A stretch of 64,000 nt of DNA, from assembly GCA_959347315.1 (NCBI GenBank), contig OY365809.1:44633693-44697692 (forward strand), read 5' to 3'. Of this stretch, positions 62,301-64,000 are shown one piece after another (within the stretch, counting starts at the first letter, position 1; each line of letters starts with the position of its first letter). This DNA comes from Bimastos eiseni (taxonomy: Eukaryota > Annelida > Clitellata > Crassiclitellata > Lumbricidae). The notes beneath the pieces are model-generated. The model did not search any database and was not told the DNA's origin. It saw nothing but the letters and a program-made list of their open reading frames with translations. Made by a program: the position numbers and the translations under genes.

Positions 62301-63480
62301 AGATGAATATCACGAAAGATAACTGAATGAAGATAGTTGGTGTATAACTAACTCTGCACAAGAGTTGCCCCTGATGGGTGATTTGTAGTCGTCTGAGATG
62401 GAAAATGATATTGAACAAAGCAGTCTGCTTCTCCCCAGATCATACTTTCAGCCAATTTCAGTCCGGTAACTCCTTCAATCACGACTTCAAATATGTGCTC
62501 CACTACAGCAAAAAAAAACCCAACACTCCACAATTAGTCAACTAATGTCCGCTGCATCGTAGTATATGCTAGGAAAGTATTCCCTTTATCATATGACAAT
62601 ATTGCATGGATAGTAAACAAATCTTCCATTGATCCAACGAAAATATTCCATGGATCTAATGAAAATATTAACTGATCATAAGAAATATTCCACTGATCAT
62701 ACAAATTATTTCACGAATCATAAAAAATTATTCCATGGATCATAAGAAATATGTACAAACTCTGTAAAAAAATATTCCATGGATCATTTAAAATACTCCA
62801 TTGATCATACGAAATATTCCACTAAGTATATAAAGGCAATAAATCCTTTACATTGAATGAATGAACAAATAAATGTTTATTTACCCATATTATCACGCAG
62901 CCCGTATTGCGTTGGGAGTGTATTATTGGAAGTCAAATGTATCCTAGAACAGTAAACCAAACCAATGAAAGAATAACCAAGTATTAAATCAATAATCATT
63001 TCTATGTTGGAAGAGAAATGTCTGTCTGTGTGTCTGTCAATGAATATTCTGGTCAAACTCCACTATCACAGAATGCACATGACTTCATGTTTTCTTATCA
63101 CATATCTGCATTAATTTCTAAAAGATATCTCTTAAAATTTGTTGATAATGCATCTCTTACGATACTTCTGACTAATCGAGAATTATTACTAAGCAATAAA
63201 TAAAAAAATTAAATAAATTAATCATCGCTATTAACTTAACCAGTGTCTGCAAGCACAGAGACGATAAGCCGACAGATATGAAAAGAAAGCCTGACCTTTC
63301 CAAATGGTTCAAAGGTCGGTCGTCGACGACCCCAGTTGACCCGCCCCCAATCCTGTTCAGGTGCAGATGGGTCACCTGTTCGAATGATCCCAGGGCAAGA
63401 AGCAGCCTCAGGTATCCATGATGACCGCCGGTAAGCGGATTGACGATCGGCACCTCACCATCGACAGATATCACGGGAAG
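45091..63480 (-). CDS. C2CD3: C2CD3, multi-C2 centriole-elongation protein, C-terminal part, 21 exons
   Basis: C2CD3 acts at the distal end of centrioles in appendage assembly and ciliogenesis. Exons in order: 63480-63296, 62943-62885, 62502-62353, 61781-61653, 61365-61271, 60220-60083, 59515-59459, 58398-58294, 57676-57496, 57065-56952, 56782-56549, 55949-55809, 55317-55209, 54676-54521, 53889-53787, 50990-50809, 50397-50216, 49182-49058, 48702-48631, 47788-47640, 46651-45091. Sum 4,227 nt, 1,408 residues plus stop, phases consistent. Landmarks shared in order with vertebrate C2CD3 (recalled family knowledge): WGEADCFVQYHFP (fragment residues ~104-116), FELWFRYYNPNTREQIFAK (~188-206), VVGGLELKVAFAYEKDLDAV (~435-455), IKYRLYDR (~522-529), LGFVSVDL (~780-787) and PRTLND (last exon). 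N-terminal roughly 900 residues lie beyond the window. Two introns need GC donors. Identity secure; a few small exons (48631-48702, 47640-47788) are less certain. Confidence 0.92.
47982..48460. mobile_element. hAT-like MITE, 479 bp
   Basis: Ends TAGGGCTGTGG and ACAGCCCTA are inverted repeats. Flanking octamers ATTAATAG and GTATATAG match at 5 of 8 positions, consistent with a decayed duplication. Internally there is a 31-bp unit repeated about three times (CCATATACGAATAATTGGAC). No transposase. Confidence 0.7.
49058..50990 (-). other. C2CD3: C2CD3 C-terminal C2 domain exons
   Basis: Three exons (50990-50809, 50397-50216, 49182-49058) encode a C2 fold. The strand is FPVHISIERAFHLPM, then PCAYVSYQTAEKAG, TTDPVWCHEHDTYLSRDLL, then RVLGFVSVDLSCLKSF and GCYNVIDVKG. 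The arrangement (ERAxHLP, AYVSYQ, TDPVW, GFxSVDL) is that of the last C2 domain of C2CD3. The middle exon ends CAT|G before GTTATG, which joins in phase to a GAC codon. Confidence 0.88.
49900..50040 (+). mobile_element. LINE 3' end fragment
   Basis: Shares TGCTCTCTCTTCCCTCTGCT and a GCGCCTCTGATTTCG tail with the 8775-9110 family. Lies in the C2CD3 intron between exons 50216 and 49182, opposite orientation to the gene. Confidence 0.6.
51340..52635 (+). pseudogene. Retrotransposon C-terminal domain, split by a MITE
   Basis: + strand coding sequence reads CEPHTCACGAFVSARGAHGL, then RHCNINDLIHHSLNRAGIP, a DGKRPDGQTLIPW motif and LLWDATVVDTVVASY. After the interruption it continues KKYTFVPIAIETFGSLN and AFLSDTCR. 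This domain is common in non-LTR retrotransposon-derived proteins of invertebrates. The RPD…WD spacing suggests a restriction-like PD-(D/E)XK nuclease (inference). An (AAT)n run at 52603-52630 may be its 3' tail. The reverse-transcriptase part is missing. Confidence 0.7.
51746..52262. mobile_element. hAT-type MITE, 517 bp, perfect 8-bp TSD
   Basis: Left end CAGTGGCGGACCCATAGGGG and right end (reverse complement) CAGGGGCGGATCCAGACCAT both lead into GGGGGGGCGAT. CTGGAGGA is duplicated at 51738-51745 and 52263-52270. It interrupts the retrotransposon coding domain and carries no transposase. Confidence 0.93.
52845..52925. repeat. (ATC)n trinucleotide repeat
   Basis: CATCATCGTCATC-type run in the C2CD3 intron. 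Encodes only homopolymer-like frames. Confidence 0.9.
52968..53771. mobile_element. hAT-type MITE, 804 bp, next to a C2CD3 exon
   Basis: Left end CAGCGTTTCCCAG and right end TGGGAAACGCTG are 12-bp perfect inverted repeats, flanked by CTCTATAA at 52960-52967 and 53772-53779. The target fits the hAT preference nTnnnnAn. Internal sequence is homologous to 5902-6230. The C2CD3 exon 53787-53889 starts 7 bp after the right duplication. Confidence 0.95.
53905..54110 (-). mobile_element. LINE 3' end fragment
   Basis: Minus-strand translation FSLWNTLPLALRLSS and LYTCLKTVLFSCAGV is an ORF2 terminus. The (ATTC)n tail lies at 53905-53920. Same orientation as C2CD3. Confidence 0.72.
54190..54505. repeat. 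Degenerate GATCAAATGAT repeats
   Basis: Tandem-like array of GATCAAATGATC, AATAATGATC and AGTGATCAAATAGG variants upstream (in + coordinates) of the exon at 54521. Confidence 0.7.
54515..54520 (-). promoter_or_regulatory. C2CD3: GC splice donor of C2CD3 exon 54676-54521
   Basis: On the minus strand the exon ends AATAAG and the intron starts GCAGCT. No GT in the correct phase exists nearby, while joining at GC gives the codon AGG and continues into STYPLF, the expected conserved segment. Confidence 0.6.
56030..56260 (+). mobile_element. SINE family B, diverged
   Basis: Contains TGGGTTTCGATCCCCGCTGA (B-box-like), GCCTTGCATGGCTGACATAC, CAGACTCCTGTAACATACGT and AACTTGTGATCATATTGCAT. Confidence 0.6.
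56392..56512. repeat. (GACA)n/(GACG)n tetranucleotide repeat
   Basis: About 30 units of AGAC or GGAC, ending 37 bp from the exon at 56549. Confidence 0.95.
58288..58293 (-). promoter_or_regulatory. C2CD3: GC splice donor of C2CD3 exon 58398-58294
   Basis: Minus strand reads CCGAAAGAG|GCAAGT. AG|GCAAGT is the canonical strong GC-donor consensus. Using it leaves 35 whole codons (ending FLPKE), joining in frame to DERSTRTVARSF, which continues the C2CD3 alignment. Confidence 0.85.
59255..59352. repeat. (CA)n microsatellite
   Basis: Nearly pure AC dinucleotide run of about 90 bp, with GC interruptions at its 5' end. Confidence 0.97.
61915..62340. repeat. 16-bp minisatellite in C2CD3 intron
   Basis: Unit GAAGATAAACAGATCT, about nine near-perfect copies at 62140-62265, with longer composite variants (GATGAAGATAAACAGATG…CACGAAAGATAACT) on both sides. 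It abuts the exon starting at 62353. Confidence 0.93.
62625..62835. repeat. About 22-bp degenerate repeat (CATGGATCATAAGAAATATTC)
   Basis: About eight diverged units of the type ATTCCATGGATCATAAGAAA in the intron between exons 62502 and 62885. Confidence 0.75.
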
Positions 63481-63494
63481 CTGGAAAACAAGGC

Positions 63495-63650
63495 AATGGT
63501 TAGAGAGATCGCCTTGTAACTCGGAGAACGTGGGTTCGATCCTCCTCCTCCTCCTCTGAGATGGTTACCATGTAGGGACCTTGAGCAACGTCCTTTGCTC
63601 ACAATTGCTCAGCACCATCGATTGATGTTTGGTTATTACAATGTGGCAAT
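63495..63650 (+). mobile_element. tRNA-derived SINE, family A
   Basis: A-box-like ATGGTTAGAGAGATCGCC at 63497 and B-box GGGTTCGATCC at about 63531, followed by GGTTACCATGTAGGGACC and tail TTGCTCAGCACCATCGATTG. It starts about 15 bp upstream of the C2CD3 exon (minus strand) ending at 63480, so it lies right at the acceptor side. Confidence 0.75.
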
Positions 63651-64000
63651 TTGTAGAATACGGAAATAGGTATTGGATGAATGTTCTTTCGTACCTGATA
63701 AATAAAGTGGCGCAGCCCAGTGTCTAAAGTACAAAATGTCAACTATCCTCTCTTCCTCAAACAGATAAACAATACTTGGACTGGTATGTCGAATGTATCT
63801 CAGGTATTAAAAAGAATATTGTCTCTAGTTGACTTGAGAGTGATAAGCAGTTGACTTGTTCGAAGTTTCATTGATTAATTCATCGTCAAGTGGAGTGCCC
63901 AGATTGTCACATGAGCTGCTGACTTGACTGGTTTGCAGATGGCTCTCAGTCATCCCTCAAAGATTCATACTGCACACTTCACACTCCAATCAAGTAAACT
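63651..64000. other. C2CD3 intron, 3' edge of window
   Basis: No exon recognised; the rest of the N-terminal C2CD3 coding sequence must lie beyond 64000. Confidence 0.55.

Noticed and set aside
61915..62340. CRISPR-like array (regular short repeats)
   Set aside because: The units are contiguous with no unique spacers; it is a minisatellite in a eukaryotic intron.
63495..63560. tRNA gene
   Set aside because: A- and B-box-like motifs are present but there is no paired acceptor stem, and identical sequences recur as SINEs.

Overview
This is metazoan nuclear DNA: AT-rich, with short GT-AG-spliced exons separated by large repeat-filled introns. There is no operon structure and no prokaryotic signal. 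Three protein-coding genes can be read by assembling exons with consistent splice phase. A multi-repeat beta-thymosin (an invertebrate type), many tRNA-derived SINEs, truncated non-LTR retrotransposons and hAT MITEs suggest an invertebrate animal. I cannot place it to phylum from the sequence.

Region 1 (about 1-24,700, + strand) holds the 3' two-thirds of PDS5, the cohesin-associated HEAT-repeat regulator. I assemble 29 exons from 507 to 23843. They total 4,107 nt and give 1,368 residues plus a stop, and every splice phase closes. Roughly the first 230 residues lie outside the window. The introns carry tandem repeats, SINEs, truncated LINE 3' ends, two hAT-type MITEs (5902-6230 and 16709-17232) with perfect 8-bp target-site duplications, and a mariner-like MITE (21928-22184).

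Region 2 (about 24,700-28,550) is intergenic, with a foldback element at 26650-26858. Region 3 (about 28,560-42,150, + strand) is a multi-repeat beta-thymosin gene. Three internal exons are exactly 102 nt, phase 1-1, and each encodes one 34-residue repeat unit. The third can be read through into a short alternative C-terminus. Its introns contain a 30-bp minisatellite and long (TTA)n and (TA)n tracts.

Region 4 (63,480 down to 45,091, - strand) is the C-terminal part of C2CD3, the multi-C2 centriole-elongation protein. I assemble 21 exons, 4,227 nt, 1,408 residues plus stop. Two of its introns appear to use GC donors. Its largest intron in the window (50991-53786) is packed with transposons. 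One is a + strand retrotransposon-derived domain split by a 517-bp hAT MITE with perfect 8-bp duplications. Another is an 804-bp hAT element whose duplicated target ends 7 bp from a C2CD3 exon.

The genes are functionally unrelated as far as is known: chromosome cohesion, actin-monomer binding and centriole or cilium assembly. I found no prokaryote-like defence or biosynthetic system. The most notable content is the mobile-element stratigraphy, the exon-duplication structure of the thymosin gene, the GC-AG introns, and a PCNA-box-like motif in the divergent PDS5 tail.
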